The translations under genes and the position numbers were made by a program. Shown here piece after piece: positions 7,891-16,734 of a DNA stretch of 64,000 nt; the first letter of the stretch is position 1, and every line of letters begins with the position of its first letter. This stretch comes from Synergistaceae bacterium (GTDB taxonomy: Bacteria > Synergistota > Synergistia > Synergistales > Aminobacteriaceae): the NCBI GenBank assembly GCA_017450125.1, contig JAFSWZ010000033.1:21914-85913 (forward strand), written 5' to 3'. The notes under the pieces are model-generated. The model worked only from the letters and a program-made list of their open reading frames with translations. It did not search any database and was not told the DNA's origin.

Positions 7891-9264
7891 ATGAAGCACG
7901 AAAACAACCGCGAAATCTTTGAGGCTTGGCCGATCCCGAAGGCTCTCACTGAGTTAGCCCTCCCGATGATATTCGGCCAGCTAATTATTCTCGTCTACAA
8001 CCTCGCTGATACCTTCTTCATCGGCCGAACCAATAATCCCCTGATGGTCGCTGGTGTCTCGTTGCTCCTGCCCGTCTTCAACATCTCCATAACCTTCGCG
8101 AATCTCTTCGGCATCGGAGGAGGCACGCTGATTTCCCGCCTCATGGGTGCGCACCGTGAGGGCGAGGCCAAGACCGTTTCAGCCTTCAGCTTCTACATGA
8201 CGATACTCTCCGCCGGAGCTTTCGCACTCTCGATGTTTGCGTTTATGGAGCCGGTGCTCCGTCTTCTGGGCGCGAGCAATGACACGATGCCTTTCGCGAA
8301 ACAGTACACCTTCTGCGTCATCGTGATTGGTGCAGTCCCGACAATCCTGTCGATGACACTCAGCAACTTTCTGCGCAGTACAGGTTACGCGAAACAGGCG
8401 GGCTTCGGTGTCTCGATGGGAGGCTTAATCAACATCGGCCTTGACCCGCTGTTCATGTTCGTGCTCCTGCCGAAGGGCTACGAGGTCTTAGGTGCGGGGA
8501 TTGCTACAATGCTGTCGAACGTCATAATCTGCACGTATTTCCTCGTGGTCATTCTGCGGCTCAAGGGGAGCATTCTTTCACTCTCAATCCGCAACTTCAT
8601 GCCTTCCCGCGCAAACGTTGCCTCAATCTTCGCCGTCGGTGTTCCCGCCGCAATCTCGGTAACACTCTTCGACATCACATATATCATCATCGACAAGCTG
8701 GCCTCAGGTTACGGAGATATTCCGCTGGCCGCCATAGGAATCGTCCTCAAAGCAGAAAGGTTACCCCTCAACGTCGGAATAGGCCTGTGTCAGGGAATGA
8801 TGCCGCTTGTGGGCTACAACTACTCCGCGCGCAACTTCAAGAGAATGCGTGAGGCCGTGAACTTCTCGCGGATTGTCGGGCTGGTGATCGGTGTTGTTGC
8901 AGTGATTCTGTACGAGGTCTTTGCGGCACAGATCATGAGGGTGTTCATTGCCGACGCGCAGACCGTCGAGCTCGGAACGCACTTTCTGCGGGCACGCGTG
9001 CTGGCTACTCCGTTCATGTTCCTGTGCTTCCACCTCGTGAACTTCTTTCAGGCTGTCGGGCACGGCGGAAAAGCTCTCGCGCTTGGTACGGCAAGGTGGG
9101 TTGTGTTCAACATTCCGCTTCTGTTTGTGATGAGGGCAATCTTCGGGATGTACGGCATTGTTTGGACGCAGGTCGTCGCTGACGTGATGATGACGGTTGT
9201 GTCGCTTGCGGTGTACTGGAACTTCGAGCGCGGCATAACGAAGAATTTACAGCCTGAGGGATAA
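7891..9264 (+). CDS. MATE family efflux transporter
   Basis: The 457-aa integral membrane protein has about 12 hydrophobic segments and the MATE features: ALPMIFGQLIILVYNLADTFFIG in TM1, an internal repeat beginning near residue 235 (ASIFAVGVPAAISVTLFD) and the GIGGGTLISRLMGA loop. These proteins export drugs or metabolites using Na+ or H+. Length matches the family. It begins 10 bp after the LprI-like gene; no strong ribosome site is seen, so translation may depend on the upstream gene. The substrate is not predictable. Confidence 0.93.
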   Translation: MKHENNREIFEAWPIPKALTELALPMIFGQLIILVYNLADTFFIGRTNNPLMVAGVSLLLPVFNISITFANLFGIGGGTLISRLMGAHREGEAKTVSAFSFYMTILSAGAFALSMFAFMEPVLRLLGASNDTMPFAKQYTFCVIVIGAVPTILSMTLSNFLRSTGYAKQAGFGVSMGGLINIGLDPLFMFVLLPKGYEVLGAGIATMLSNVIICTYFLVVILRLKGSILSLSIRNFMPSRANVASIFAVGVPAAISVTLFDITYIIIDKLASGYGDIPLAAIGIVLKAERLPLNVGIGLCQGMMPLVGYNYSARNFKRMREAVNFSRIVGLVIGVVAVILYEVFAAQIMRVFIADAQTVELGTHFLRARVLATPFMFLCFHLVNFFQAVGHGGKALALGTARWVVFNIPLLFVMRAIFGMYGIVWTQVVADVMMTVVSLAVYWNFERGITKNLQPEG

Positions 9265-9291
9265 AATCAGTCTCACAGGCTGTTCACTCTG

Positions 9292-9621
9292 CTACATTAA
9301 CTCCTCTATCTTGGCCGTAACCGCCTCAATAGCCGTGTTCTTGCCGGTGAGGCGCGCAACTTCCTTCCCGTCCTTGTAGAACAGGAACGTCGGCAAAGAC
9401 ATTACCCGCAACGAGACGGCCGCCCTTCTGTTCTTTGATGTGTCGACCGAACAGAATTTCACCCGGCCTATGTACTTTGGGTTGTCCGCAAGAGCGTGGT
9501 ACTTGGGCATCATGGCCATGCACGGCCCGCAGCCAGGCCCCCAGAAATCCATAACCGCAGGAAGTTCGCTCTTCAGGAACTCAGCTTCCAGATTGTCCCT
9601 GCTTATCTCGATTACCGACAA
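9292..9621 (-). CDS. trxA: Thioredoxin
   Basis: The 109-aa protein starting MSVIEISRDNL has the thioredoxin fold pattern with the redox motif WGPGCGPC (the usual WCGPC has a G-P-G-C-G-P-C form here) and the cis-proline context MSLPTFLFYKDG. It passes electrons from thioredoxin reductase to disulfide substrates in the cytoplasm. I chose the TTG at 9619-9621 because GGAGG lies 9 nt upstream. An upstream in-frame ATG at 9675 would add a non-homologous leader that overlaps the trxB promoter region. It is divergent from trxB, its likely electron donor. Confidence 0.9.
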   Translation of the reverse strand: MSVIEISRDNLEAEFLKSELPAVMDFWGPGCGPCMAMMPKYHALADNPKYIGRVKFCSVDTSKNRRAAVSLRVMSLPTFLFYKDGKEVARLTGKNTAIEAVTAKIEELM

Positions 9622-9698
9622 CAGAATCACCCTCCGTGAATTTGTGAATGCGCAACATGGTATCATATTTTCCACCCAAAGAACGGAGGCTGAAAATT

Positions 9699-10622
9699 AT
9701 GGAGAAGCGTGAACTGGTTATCATCGGAGCTGGTCCGGCAGGGATGTCGGCGGCAGTCTACGGAAAACGTGCTGGGCTTGATGTCCTTGTGCTCGAGCGC
9801 GGGGCGACAGGCGGGCAGATCAACAACACCGACGAGGTCGAGAACTATCCATGCGTTGAGCACGCCACCGGCCCGGAACTCGGCGACATGTTCAAGGCAC
9901 ACGCGCTGAAGTTCGGTGCGGAGATAAGGCTCGTCGACAACAGCAGGGTTGAGCTCAGGGACGGCAGAAAGATAGTCCTCACGACGAAGGGCGGCGAGGC
10001 GAACGAGATCGAGGCAAACGCGGTCATCGTGGCAACGGGAGCACACTTCAAGCGTCTGGGCTGCGAGGGAGAAGCAGAACACATCGGGCAGGGCGTGAGC
10101 TTCTGCGCTGTGTGCGACGCGATGTTCTACGAAGACCTTGAAGTCGCAGTAGTCGGCGGAGGGAACACGGCAGTAGAGGAAGCGTGCTACCTCACAAAAT
10201 TTGCGTCGAAAGTGTACCTGATTCACAGGAGGGATGAGTTCCGCGCGGACAGGTCAGCAGTAGCTAAGGCACTCGCCAACCCGAAGATTGAGCCCGTCTA
10301 CAGCACGGTTGTCGAGAAGATAGAGGGTAATGGCATGGTGGAGAACCTCGTCATCAAGAACGTCAAGACCGGCGAGCTCTCTGACCTTCACGCTGACGGA
10401 GTGTTTATGTTCGTGGGACAGGAGCCCGACGCTGAATGCGTGGACGGTATCGTGGACAAGGACAGCGGAGGCTGGATCATCACGAATGAACGCATGGAGA
10501 CTTCTGCGGAGGGGATCTTTGCGGCGGGGGATGTCAGGAGCAAGTTCCTGCGGCAGGTGATTACTGCGGCGAGCGACGGGGCGATAGCGGCGATGGCGGC
10601 GAGTGCGTACATCAGCAAATAG
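9699..10622 (+). CDS. trxB: Thioredoxin reductase
   Basis: The 307-aa flavoprotein reduces thioredoxin with NADPH. The FAD site GAGPAGMSAAVY is at the N-terminus, the redox centre CAVCD is near residue 136, the NADPH-site GGGNTAVEEA follows, and the C-terminal FAD segment GIFAAGDVRSKFLRQV is intact. I chose the ATG at 9699 because GGAGG lies upstream and MEKRELVIIGAGPAG is the usual N-terminus; the longer in-frame ATG at 9648 adds a non-homologous leader. It is divergent from the thioredoxin gene. Confidence 0.95.
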   Translation: MEKRELVIIGAGPAGMSAAVYGKRAGLDVLVLERGATGGQINNTDEVENYPCVEHATGPELGDMFKAHALKFGAEIRLVDNSRVELRDGRKIVLTTKGGEANEIEANAVIVATGAHFKRLGCEGEAEHIGQGVSFCAVCDAMFYEDLEVAVVGGGNTAVEEACYLTKFASKVYLIHRRDEFRADRSAVAKALANPKIEPVYSTVVEKIEGNGMVENLVIKNVKTGELSDLHADGVFMFVGQEPDAECVDGIVDKDSGGWIITNERMETSAEGIFAAGDVRSKFLRQVITAASDGAIAAMAASAYISK

Positions 10623-10652
10623 GCACATTTACGCTAGGTGCTGTTTTGTTGG

Positions 10653-10688
10653 ACGGGGAGCTGCAGCGGCGGGGGCTTCCCCGTTTTG
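10653..10688 (+). terminator. Terminator downstream of trxB
   Basis: The stem ACGGGGA/TCCCCGT with a loop of about 17 nt is followed by TTTTG, 30 bp after the trxB stop. Confidence 0.6.
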
Positions 10689-10693
10689 TTGCA

Positions 10694-10722
10694 TGGATAA
10701 TTTGCCGCCGGTTCTATATAAT
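10694..10722 (+). promoter_or_regulatory. Sigma-70-type promoter upstream of the transferase remnant and thrS
   Basis: TGGATA (10694-10699, 4 of 6 to consensus) and TATAAT (10717-10722) are separated by 17 bp. This promoter may now mainly drive thrS, because the intervening gene is broken. Confidence 0.5.
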
Positions 10723-10740
10723 ACGTACATTTCAACATTG

Positions 10741-11259
10741 AAAGTAGCGGCCAAAAAGTTTTGGGGGCTTCGTGAAATCATGAATCAGTACGACTATATT
10801 ATACTGGTTGATTCGGAAGCCAAGTTCATCAAGAGATGCGATTTTGCGGAACTGTCGGCCTCAATCTGGAACAGTAACTCTATGTTCGCCTCTAACATCT
10901 CGTATAACGGTTTCTTTGTGCTCCGCAGATGCTTCCTGACTAGATAACCCGAAGCTGAGGCAGGAGATGGAGAATTACAGGTACAACTTCTGGTTCAACG
11001 AGCTTCAGGTCTACAAGTGTTCTTACCTTCCCGGATTCTTCGAATGGCTGGACGGCTTCCCCAAAGAGAAATACCTCAACGAGTGGGCATGTTTTGAGTA
11101 CTACATATTCTTTGCGTACTTGTGCCTTGAACATGATTTTCACCTTACGAAGTACGGACAGTTTGTATCTCTGGGCGGAATCAACGAGTGCTTGAAGCTG
11201 CCTTCAAGATTCTGCGGACAGCAAAGCGGACAGTCAAGAGGATTCTCGGGCGCGGCTGA
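10741..11259 (+). pseudogene. Frameshifted remnant of a glycosyltransferase-like gene
   Basis: Three consecutive reading-frame pieces join into one sensible protein. The first holds KKFWGLREIMNQYDYIILVD and runs to FFVLRRCFLT. An extra A near 10942 then shifts frame to DNPKLRQEMENYRYNFWF through FFEWLDGFPKEKYL to SLGGINE. A second shift near 11182 leads to VLEAAFKILRTAKRTVKRILGRG and a TGA at 11257-11259. There is no plausible start or N-terminal domain, so the 5' end is missing as well. The YDYI-x-LVDSEAKF block and basic C-terminal helix look like nucleotide-sugar transferases of surface polysaccharide loci, but the family is uncertain. It lies in the gap between trxB and thrS, which otherwise holds only the terminator and promoter listed. 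Confidence 0.6.
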
Positions 11260-11343
11260 CGAAAACCTCACAGCTTGCAGTGAGAAAGTTTCGGTGTTAT
11301 CCTTACCCGCAAAATCTCACATTACAGTTAAAGAAGGTATCAC

Positions 11344-13065
11344 ATGTCAAAGTTATCACCCGAAGACCTTGAAGTCCTACGCCACAGCACAGCGCACCTT
11401 ATGGCTCAGGCAATACTGAGGCTCTATCCCGGCTCGCACTTCGGAGTCGGCCCGGCAATCAAGGACGGCTTCTATTATGATGTTGACGTGAACGGCACAA
11501 TCACTGAGGAAGACCTGCCCAAGATTGAGGCAGAGATGCGCAGGATTGCAGGTAGCGGCGAGAAGATTACGCGCGAAGAGATGACGAAGGCCGAAGCCCT
11601 GAAGCTCTTTGCTGATGACCCGTACAAGACGGAACTCATCAACGACATTGAGGCGGAGACCGTAACAGTCTACAGGCAGGGGGAATACGCAGACCTGTGC
11701 AGAGGCCCTCACGTCGAGAGCACCGCCAAGCTCCACAACTTCAAGCTGATGAGTGTTGCCGGAGCATACTGGCGCGGAGATGAGCACAACAAGATGCTGA
11801 CCAGAATCTACGGCACAGCCTTTGGGACACCTGACGAGCTCAAAGAGTACCTCCGCAGGATGGAGGAGGCCAAGCTCAGAGACCACAGGAAGCTGGGCAA
11901 AGAGTTAGACCTCTTCAGCCTTCACGAGGAAGGGCCGGGCTTCCCGTTCTTCCACCCGAAGGGCATGGTCATCATGAACACGCTCATAGACTTCTGGAGG
12001 CGCGAACACCTCAAGCGCGGCTACCTCGAGATAAAGACACCGCAGATTCTCGACCGCGAATTGTGGATACGTTCGGGGCATTGGGATCACTACAGGGATA
12101 ACATGTATTTCACGGAGATTGACGAGAAGCCCTACGCCATCAAGCCCATGAACTGTCCGGGAAGTATCCTCGTGTTCAAGACGCAGTTACGGAGCTACAG
12201 GGATCTTCCCATGCGCTTGGCCGAACTTGGATGCGTTCACCGCCACGAGAGGAGCGGGGTGCTTCACGGACTTATGCGCGTAAGGTGCTTCACGCAGGAC
12301 GACTCGCACACGTACATTGAGCACTCGCAGATTAAGGACGAAGTTCTGCGGATAATGGAGCTCGATAAGTACGTGTACACTGACGTTTTCGGCTTCAAGT
12401 ACACAGTGGAGCTTTCGACGCGCCCGGAGGACTCGATGGGCACGGACGAGCAGTGGGAGACGGCGGAAGCAGCGTTGCGCGAGGCACTAGAGAGCACAGG
12501 AACTCCCTACACCATCAATCCCGGCGACGGAGCATTCTACGGGCCGAAGATAGATTTTCACCTCGAGGACTGCATAGGCAGGACGTGGCAGTGCGGGACG
12601 ATTCAGCTGGACTTCCAGATGCCCGGAAGGTTCGACGTAACTTACATCGGCGAGGACGGAGCAGAACATACGCCCGTGATGCTTCACCGTGTTGTGTTCG
12701 GGAGCATTGAACGTTTCATGGGGATACTGATTGAGCATTACGCCGGAGCGTTCCCGTACTGGCTCGCACCCGTGCAGGTGAAGATTATCACCATCTCTGA
12801 GGAACACGCAGACTATGCCCGCGAGCTGCAGGATACGTTCATGAAGTGGGGCGTTAGGTCGGAGATTGACGGCAGGAGCGAGAAGCTGGGCAGGAAGATT
12901 CGTGATGCACAGCTCCAGAAGATACCGTACATGCTGGTTATCGGCGACAAGGAGAAGGATTCCCACACAGTCGGAGTGCGGAAACGCTCTGAAGGGGACT
13001 TGGGGAGCATGAGCCTCGAGGCTTTCAGGGAGCTGCTTAACAAGGAGTTCAACCCTATACGGTAA
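11344..13065 (+). CDS. thrS: Threonyl-tRNA synthetase lacking the N-terminal TGS domain
   Basis: The 573-aa enzyme charges tRNA-Thr. It begins directly at the editing domain, with HSTAHLMAQA at residues 14-23 and the partner motif YADLCRGPH, so mischarged Ser can probably be hydrolysed. The class II catalytic core follows: MNCPGS, motif 2 RHERSG, CFTQDDSH and MLHRVVFGSIERF (motif 3). The anticodon-binding domain (PVQVKIITISEEHADYA) is at the C-terminus. It is about 65 residues shorter than the E. coli enzyme, wholly by loss of the TGS domain. The start is fixed by AAGAAGG 6-8 nt upstream. No T-box leader was seen in the short upstream gap. Confidence 0.96.
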   Translation: MSKLSPEDLEVLRHSTAHLMAQAILRLYPGSHFGVGPAIKDGFYYDVDVNGTITEEDLPKIEAEMRRIAGSGEKITREEMTKAEALKLFADDPYKTELINDIEAETVTVYRQGEYADLCRGPHVESTAKLHNFKLMSVAGAYWRGDEHNKMLTRIYGTAFGTPDELKEYLRRMEEAKLRDHRKLGKELDLFSLHEEGPGFPFFHPKGMVIMNTLIDFWRREHLKRGYLEIKTPQILDRELWIRSGHWDHYRDNMYFTEIDEKPYAIKPMNCPGSILVFKTQLRSYRDLPMRLAELGCVHRHERSGVLHGLMRVRCFTQDDSHTYIEHSQIKDEVLRIMELDKYVYTDVFGFKYTVELSTRPEDSMGTDEQWETAEAALREALESTGTPYTINPGDGAFYGPKIDFHLEDCIGRTWQCGTIQLDFQMPGRFDVTYIGEDGAEHTPVMLHRVVFGSIERFMGILIEHYAGAFPYWLAPVQVKIITISEEHADYARELQDTFMKWGVRSEIDGRSEKLGRKIRDAQLQKIPYMLVIGDKEKDSHTVGVRKRSEGDLGSMSLEAFRELLNKEFNPIR

Positions 13066-13079
13066 GAGAGAAAAATTAG

Positions 13080-13110
13080 AGCTTCCCTGAAACACGGGAG
13101 GCTTTTTTCT
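13080..13110 (+). terminator. Terminator of thrS
   Basis: The stem GCTTCCC/GGGAGGC (one G-U pair) with an 8-nt loop is followed by TTTTTT, 15 bp after the stop. Confidence 0.85.
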
Positions 13111-13163
13111 TGGCCGGATTTACTCTACAATTACACCACCAAAATTTTTATGGAGGTATAACC

Positions 13164-14288
13164 ATGAACAGAAAACTTTTCGCGCTGTTACTTGTCCTGC
13201 TCACCGCCTCATGCGCATGTGGAGCAGTCAGCCCTGAACTCGCCGCATCAGATCCGCGCATCGCCCCCTACATCGACTTCACCAAGAAGAACGGTGCCTC
13301 GCTCCTGCCCGGCCGCTACATGCACACTAAGGAGCTCCCCCAGCTGTCGGGCGGTGAGAAGATACTTGCCCCGACAAACTTCATCGTAGAGATCGCACCG
13401 ATGGTTATCCTCAACCCACAGCAGAGGACTTTCTCCGTCAATGCTGACCTCTGGGGCGCGGACGAGATGGCCTCGATGTACATGCTCCTCGACTTCACTG
13501 GGACAGTGCCGATACTCAGGACTTACGCCTCCGACGAGGACGGAGAGTACGAGAGCATCGCGGAAGATTTCGCGGTAGCAGTCTCTGACGGCCAGAAACA
13601 TATCTGGTGCTTGGGTTCAACGGATACGGGCGAGATACGCTACATGTACCCTCTCAATGACACGTGGTTTCCGGCGGGCTGGTACAGAGGCACATGGAAG
13701 GCCGCTGACGGCACAAACTACACCTTCTCCGACGACGGGCAGGCCAAGATGAACGGTCAGGCAATCGGGAAGTTCATCGTGTCCGACAACAGGATAGTCA
13801 TTACGAGAAACAACGGCAGGAAGGAGCTCCTCTGCGCCGCACCGAACCTTGACGACGGAAGCCTCGTGATAACGTTCATGAATGGCGGCGAGATGATCGC
13901 AGGAGTCTTTACGCATCCCGCCGAGCCGTCAGCACCGGCAATGCCTTCAACGCCGCAGACTTCGCCTTCATCAACTCAGCAGATGCCGACGCAGTTCCCG
14001 AAGATGCCGGACGTTAAGATGCCCGAGCCTCCGAGACCGAACATTGACGGAGTCTGGGGAGCTTACGTGAACGGACAGCAATGGGTCGTGCAGTATCAGG
14101 GGAATCAGTACTACGGATGGATTAACGGCCAGCCGTCGGAGATGGGGATAATCAGCTTCAACGGCAACACAATGACCGGCCAGAATAACAGGGGAGAGAG
14201 TTTCTCCGCAACGATTCAGCTTGACGGCAACACTCTGATTCTTACCTTCCCGAACGGAAACGCGATACAGTACCAGAAATTGCAGTAA
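13164..14288 (+). CDS. Secreted protein of unknown function with two beta-rich modules
   Basis: The 374-aa protein begins MNRKLFALLLVLLTASCACG, a signal peptide that might also be a weak lipoprotein signal (TASC). The central part (about 165-235) reads GTWKAADGTNYTFSDDGQ...FIVSDNRIVITR, and the C-terminal part (about 295-374) GVWGAYVNGQQWVVQYQGN...ISFNGNTMTGQN. Both look like small beta-barrel modules that repeat short GxW/x-G-N-x-I turns. A Pro/Ser/Met-rich linker lies between them. GGAGG precedes the ATG at 13164. A longer reading frame from 13110 is not supported by a ribosome site. No known function is recognised. Confidence 0.75.
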   Translation: MNRKLFALLLVLLTASCACGAVSPELAASDPRIAPYIDFTKKNGASLLPGRYMHTKELPQLSGGEKILAPTNFIVEIAPMVILNPQQRTFSVNADLWGADEMASMYMLLDFTGTVPILRTYASDEDGEYESIAEDFAVAVSDGQKHIWCLGSTDTGEIRYMYPLNDTWFPAGWYRGTWKAADGTNYTFSDDGQAKMNGQAIGKFIVSDNRIVITRNNGRKELLCAAPNLDDGSLVITFMNGGEMIAGVFTHPAEPSAPAMPSTPQTSPSSTQQMPTQFPKMPDVKMPEPPRPNIDGVWGAYVNGQQWVVQYQGNQYYGWINGQPSEMGIISFNGNTMTGQNNRGESFSATIQLDGNTLILTFPNGNAIQYQKLQ

Positions 14289-14295
14289 GAATGTT

Positions 14296-14327
14296 GGGGT
14301 TGGGGGTCAATCACGGCCTCCAGCCCC
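14296..14327. terminator. Possible terminator between convergent genes
   Basis: An 11-bp stem with G-U pairs (GGGGTTGGGGG/CCTCCAGCCCC) lies between the stop at 14288 and the chromate transporter stop at 14334. The following T tract is weak (TTATTCTC). Confidence 0.4.
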
Positions 14328-14333
14328 TTATTC

Positions 14334-14888
14334 TCAGAACTTGAAGACGATTCCCATCACTGCCGCAAAGGCTATCCACGTTACAGGGTGGAGCTTCTTC
14401 GTGAACGTTATTATGTGAGTGAATACTAACAGCACTCCCGCAAGAACCAGAGGCTTTATGCTCAGCCCGTTCGCGAAGTCCCCGCCGAAGAACACCACAC
14501 GCGCAAGAATTAATCCCGCCGCCGTAATCATCGCACAGCTCGCAGGTCTCAAACCGTAAAACGCTCCCACAACGTATTTATTCTCGTGAAAAGCATTCAG
14601 GAACGCCGCAATAAGCAGAATCACGATGATGCTCGGGGTTATGAGTCCCGTCGTAGAGATTAACGCTCCAGGCAGTCCCGCAGTGATGTAACCCGAATAT
14701 GTCGCCATGTTTACGCCGATCGCGCCGGGCGTGGACTCGCTGACTGCAATCATGTCCGCCAGCTGCTGGTGAGTGAACCAGCCCGTTCTGTCTGAGATGC
14801 TGTATAGGAACGGAAGCGTAGCCATTCCTCCGCCGACCGCAAATAATCCCGTCTGGAAGAACTCCCAGAACAGCCTGATGTATATCAT
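14334..14888 (-). CDS. Chromate transporter family subunit (short form, second gene)
   Basis: The 184-aa membrane protein MIYIRLFWEFFQTGLFAVGGG has the CHR-family signatures GGGMATLPFL, ESTPGAIGVNMATY and a proline-rich TM segment (GLITPSIIVILL). Short CHR proteins work as pairs of half-transporters; its partner lies immediately upstream, with stop and start overlapping as ATGA (14885-14888). I used the internal ATG at 14888 because the upstream 32 in-frame codons are not hydrophobic and overlap the partner gene. Family members export chromate, but in anaerobes the natural substrate is not established. Confidence 0.9.
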   Translation of the reverse strand: MIYIRLFWEFFQTGLFAVGGGMATLPFLYSISDRTGWFTHQQLADMIAVSESTPGAIGVNMATYSGYITAGLPGALISTTGLITPSIIVILLIAAFLNAFHENKYVVGAFYGLRPASCAMITAAGLILARVVFFGGDFANGLSIKPLVLAGVLLVFTHIITFTKKLHPVTWIAFAAVMGIVFKF

Positions 14889-15406
14889 CTCAGAAGCACC
14901 CCCGCAATTCCGGCCAAGACCACGAACACTACCGGCGAAACGTTCAGGAAGACCGCACCCGCAAGAACAAGAAGGTACACGCACATAGTCTTCTTGTCGA
15001 TTATGGCTTTGCTGAAGAGCTTAATCACGGCGTTGAAGATGAGCACGCACACGCACACCCTCACACCTGCGAAGGCATGTGCAACCCATTCGAGCGATGA
15101 ATACGCCTGAATCACTCCGGCCAAGAGCGTGATGATTACGACGGACGGGAACACCACGCCCAGCGTTGCGACAACCCCGCCGAGATTTCCTGCAGTCTTG
15201 CGGCCTATGAAGGTTGCGACGTTCACGGCGATAACTCCCGGCGTACACTGTCCGACGGCGTAATAGTCCGCAAGTTCCTCGTCCGTTCCCCAGTGCTTGT
15301 TCTCGACGATTTCGCGCTGTAATATCGGGAGCATCGCGTAACCTCCGCCGAAAGTTACTGCGCCCATCTTCGTGAAGGTTATGAACAGGTCAGCAAGTAT
15401 GTGCAT
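14885..15406 (-). CDS. Chromate transporter family subunit (short form, first gene)
   Basis: The 173-aa membrane protein has GGGYAMLPILQREIV, GQCTPGVIAVNVATFIG and GVVFPSVVIITLLAG, the conserved blocks of half-size CHR proteins. It is followed by its partner with a 4-bp overlap and preceded by an L,D-transpeptidase gene whose stop lies 1 bp upstream of its ATG. All three genes probably form one transcript. The two halves are expected to insert in opposite orientations. Confidence 0.9.
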   Translation of the reverse strand: MHILADLFITFTKMGAVTFGGGYAMLPILQREIVENKHWGTDEELADYYAVGQCTPGVIAVNVATFIGRKTAGNLGGVVATLGVVFPSVVIITLLAGVIQAYSSLEWVAHAFAGVRVCVCVLIFNAVIKLFSKAIIDKKTMCVYLLVLAGAVFLNVSPVVFVVLAGIAGVLLR

Positions 15407-15407
15407 C

Positions 15408-16070
15408 TCAGTACCCCTTGATGTTCTTGCTGGTGTCCATCACGACGACACAGCCCGGCTTTACGTGCCTAACGACCTCGCGCATTACGTCTTCCGGCAG
15501 GGAGACACAGCCGCCCGTAAACTTGTTCTTTGTGTAGCAGTGCAGGAAGATAGCTGAACCTTTACCCGGAGTTCCGTCCTCGTTATAGCTGATGTTCAGG
15601 CAGTACTTGTAGGCCATGTCGTAATCTATGATGTGTTCGCTCTCCTTCTTGTCGAAAGCGTCATAGTCCCTCGTCGACACAAACTGGTTGTACATGTCGG
15701 AGTTCGAGTCTCCTACCCAGTAATGAGTCCCGTCAACCTTTGTGTAGCCCATCGGACTGCCCGGGTCATCGTTTATGCCGAAAGCCATCGTGAACGTGTA
15801 CACGCCTACAGGAGTCTTAGCGTCGCCTTCGCGGGTCTTGCCCCAGCCTTTCTTGCCGATGTACGCGGGGGCGGAGATTACCTGCTGCCACACTCCGTCC
15901 GAATCCTTCTCGTGCAGTGAGAATCGCGCGTTGCTGCCGTGAGTTCCTGAGACTATCGCGAGCTGTGAGGCATTCTGTGCGGCATTGAGGGAACTGACCC
16001 ACGCGGGGGATTCCTCAGCGTAAAGGGGTGAAACGAACATTACCATCAACATCAACAAAACCTTGAACAT
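15408..16070 (-). CDS. Secreted L,D-transpeptidase-like (YkuD/YafK) protein
   Basis: The 220-aa protein has a signal peptide (MFKVLLMLMVMFVSPLYA) and a YkuD-type domain: GKTREGDAKTPVGVYTF, then IFLHCYTKNKFTGGCVSLPE near the C-terminus. The conserved His and catalytic Cys are visible, but the usual HGC is GGC. Such enzymes cross-link or attach proteins to peptidoglycan in the envelope. I chose the ATG at 16070 because GGAGG lies upstream and it begins the signal peptide. It leads a probable operon with the chromate transporter pair. Confidence 0.85.
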   Translation of the reverse strand: MFKVLLMLMVMFVSPLYAEESPAWVSSLNAAQNASQLAIVSGTHGSNARFSLHEKDSDGVWQQVISAPAYIGKKGWGKTREGDAKTPVGVYTFTMAFGINDDPGSPMGYTKVDGTHYWVGDSNSDMYNQFVSTRDYDAFDKKESEHIIDYDMAYKYCLNISYNEDGTPGKGSAIFLHCYTKNKFTGGCVSLPEDVMREVVRHVKPGCVVVMDTSKNIKGY

Positions 16071-16083
16071 TCTTAACTGCCTC

Positions 16084-16734
16084 CTATAAATTTTTGTCGC
16101 AGATTTCGGAGAGCACGCACCCTGCGCATTCCGGCTTCTGCGGATGGCACACTGCCCGGCCGTGAGCAATCATATTCACGTGCCCGCCCAAACACCGCTC
16201 TACCGGCACAGCACCTTCGAGCATCACGGAAATATCTTCCGGCGAATTTTTCCTGTCCGCAATTCCCGTCCTCCGTGCAACACGCGTAACGTGAGTATCA
16301 ACGGGAAACGCCTTCATACCGAACTCGAACAGCATAACGCACGCTACAGTTTTTGCGCCGACACCGGGAAGCGCGCGGAGGTACTCCTTCATTCCGTCGC
16401 GGGGAATATCTTTCAGCGTGTAGTCCCCGAAGTCAGCGTGAATTTTCCCGAGTATCGTGATGATTCTCTGTGCTTTGGTATGCGCGAGCCCTGCCGTCCT
16501 TATCGTGCCTTCGAGTTCAGCTGCTCCCGCATCAACAACATCGCTCCACGCCGGAAACTTGGCCTTCAGCGACGCAAAAGCACGGTCGCGGTTCACGTCG
16601 TTAGTGTTCTGTGAAAGCACCGTAAGTATAAGCCCGTCCAGCGGCTCAGCGTGGCCGAGAACTGGAGGACGGGCTTCGTTATGGTATTCTGGCTCCAGAA
16701 GATCAAGCACTCGGAGTATCTTTCGCTGGTGCAT
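16084..16734 (-). CDS. nth: Endonuclease III-type DNA glycosylase/AP lyase
   Basis: The 216-aa protein removes oxidised pyrimidines from DNA. The helix-hairpin-helix LPGVGAKT (122-129) contains the catalytic Lys128, the catalytic Asp146 lies in PVDTHVTR, and the C-terminal 4Fe-4S cluster pattern C-x6-C-x2-C-x5-C is complete (CHPQKPECAGCVLSEIC). The start overlaps the end of the Lon-like gene by 32 bp, with AGGAAGAAG just before it. Co-transcription with that gene is likely. Confidence 0.94.
   Translation of the reverse strand: MHQRKILRVLDLLEPEYHNEARPPVLGHAEPLDGLILTVLSQNTNDVNRDRAFASLKAKFPAWSDVVDAGAAELEGTIRTAGLAHTKAQRIITILGKIHADFGDYTLKDIPRDGMKEYLRALPGVGAKTVACVMLFEFGMKAFPVDTHVTRVARRTGIADRKNSPEDISVMLEGAVPVERCLGGHVNMIAHGRAVCHPQKPECAGCVLSEICDKNL

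Noticed and set aside
9622..9675. Longer thioredoxin starting at the ATG at 9675
   Set aside because: The 18 extra codons overlap the trxB upstream region and resemble no thioredoxin; a TTG with GGAGG fits the family length.
11260..11343. T-box leader for thrS
   Set aside because: The gap is too short and lacks the conserved T-box sequence and a specifier stem.
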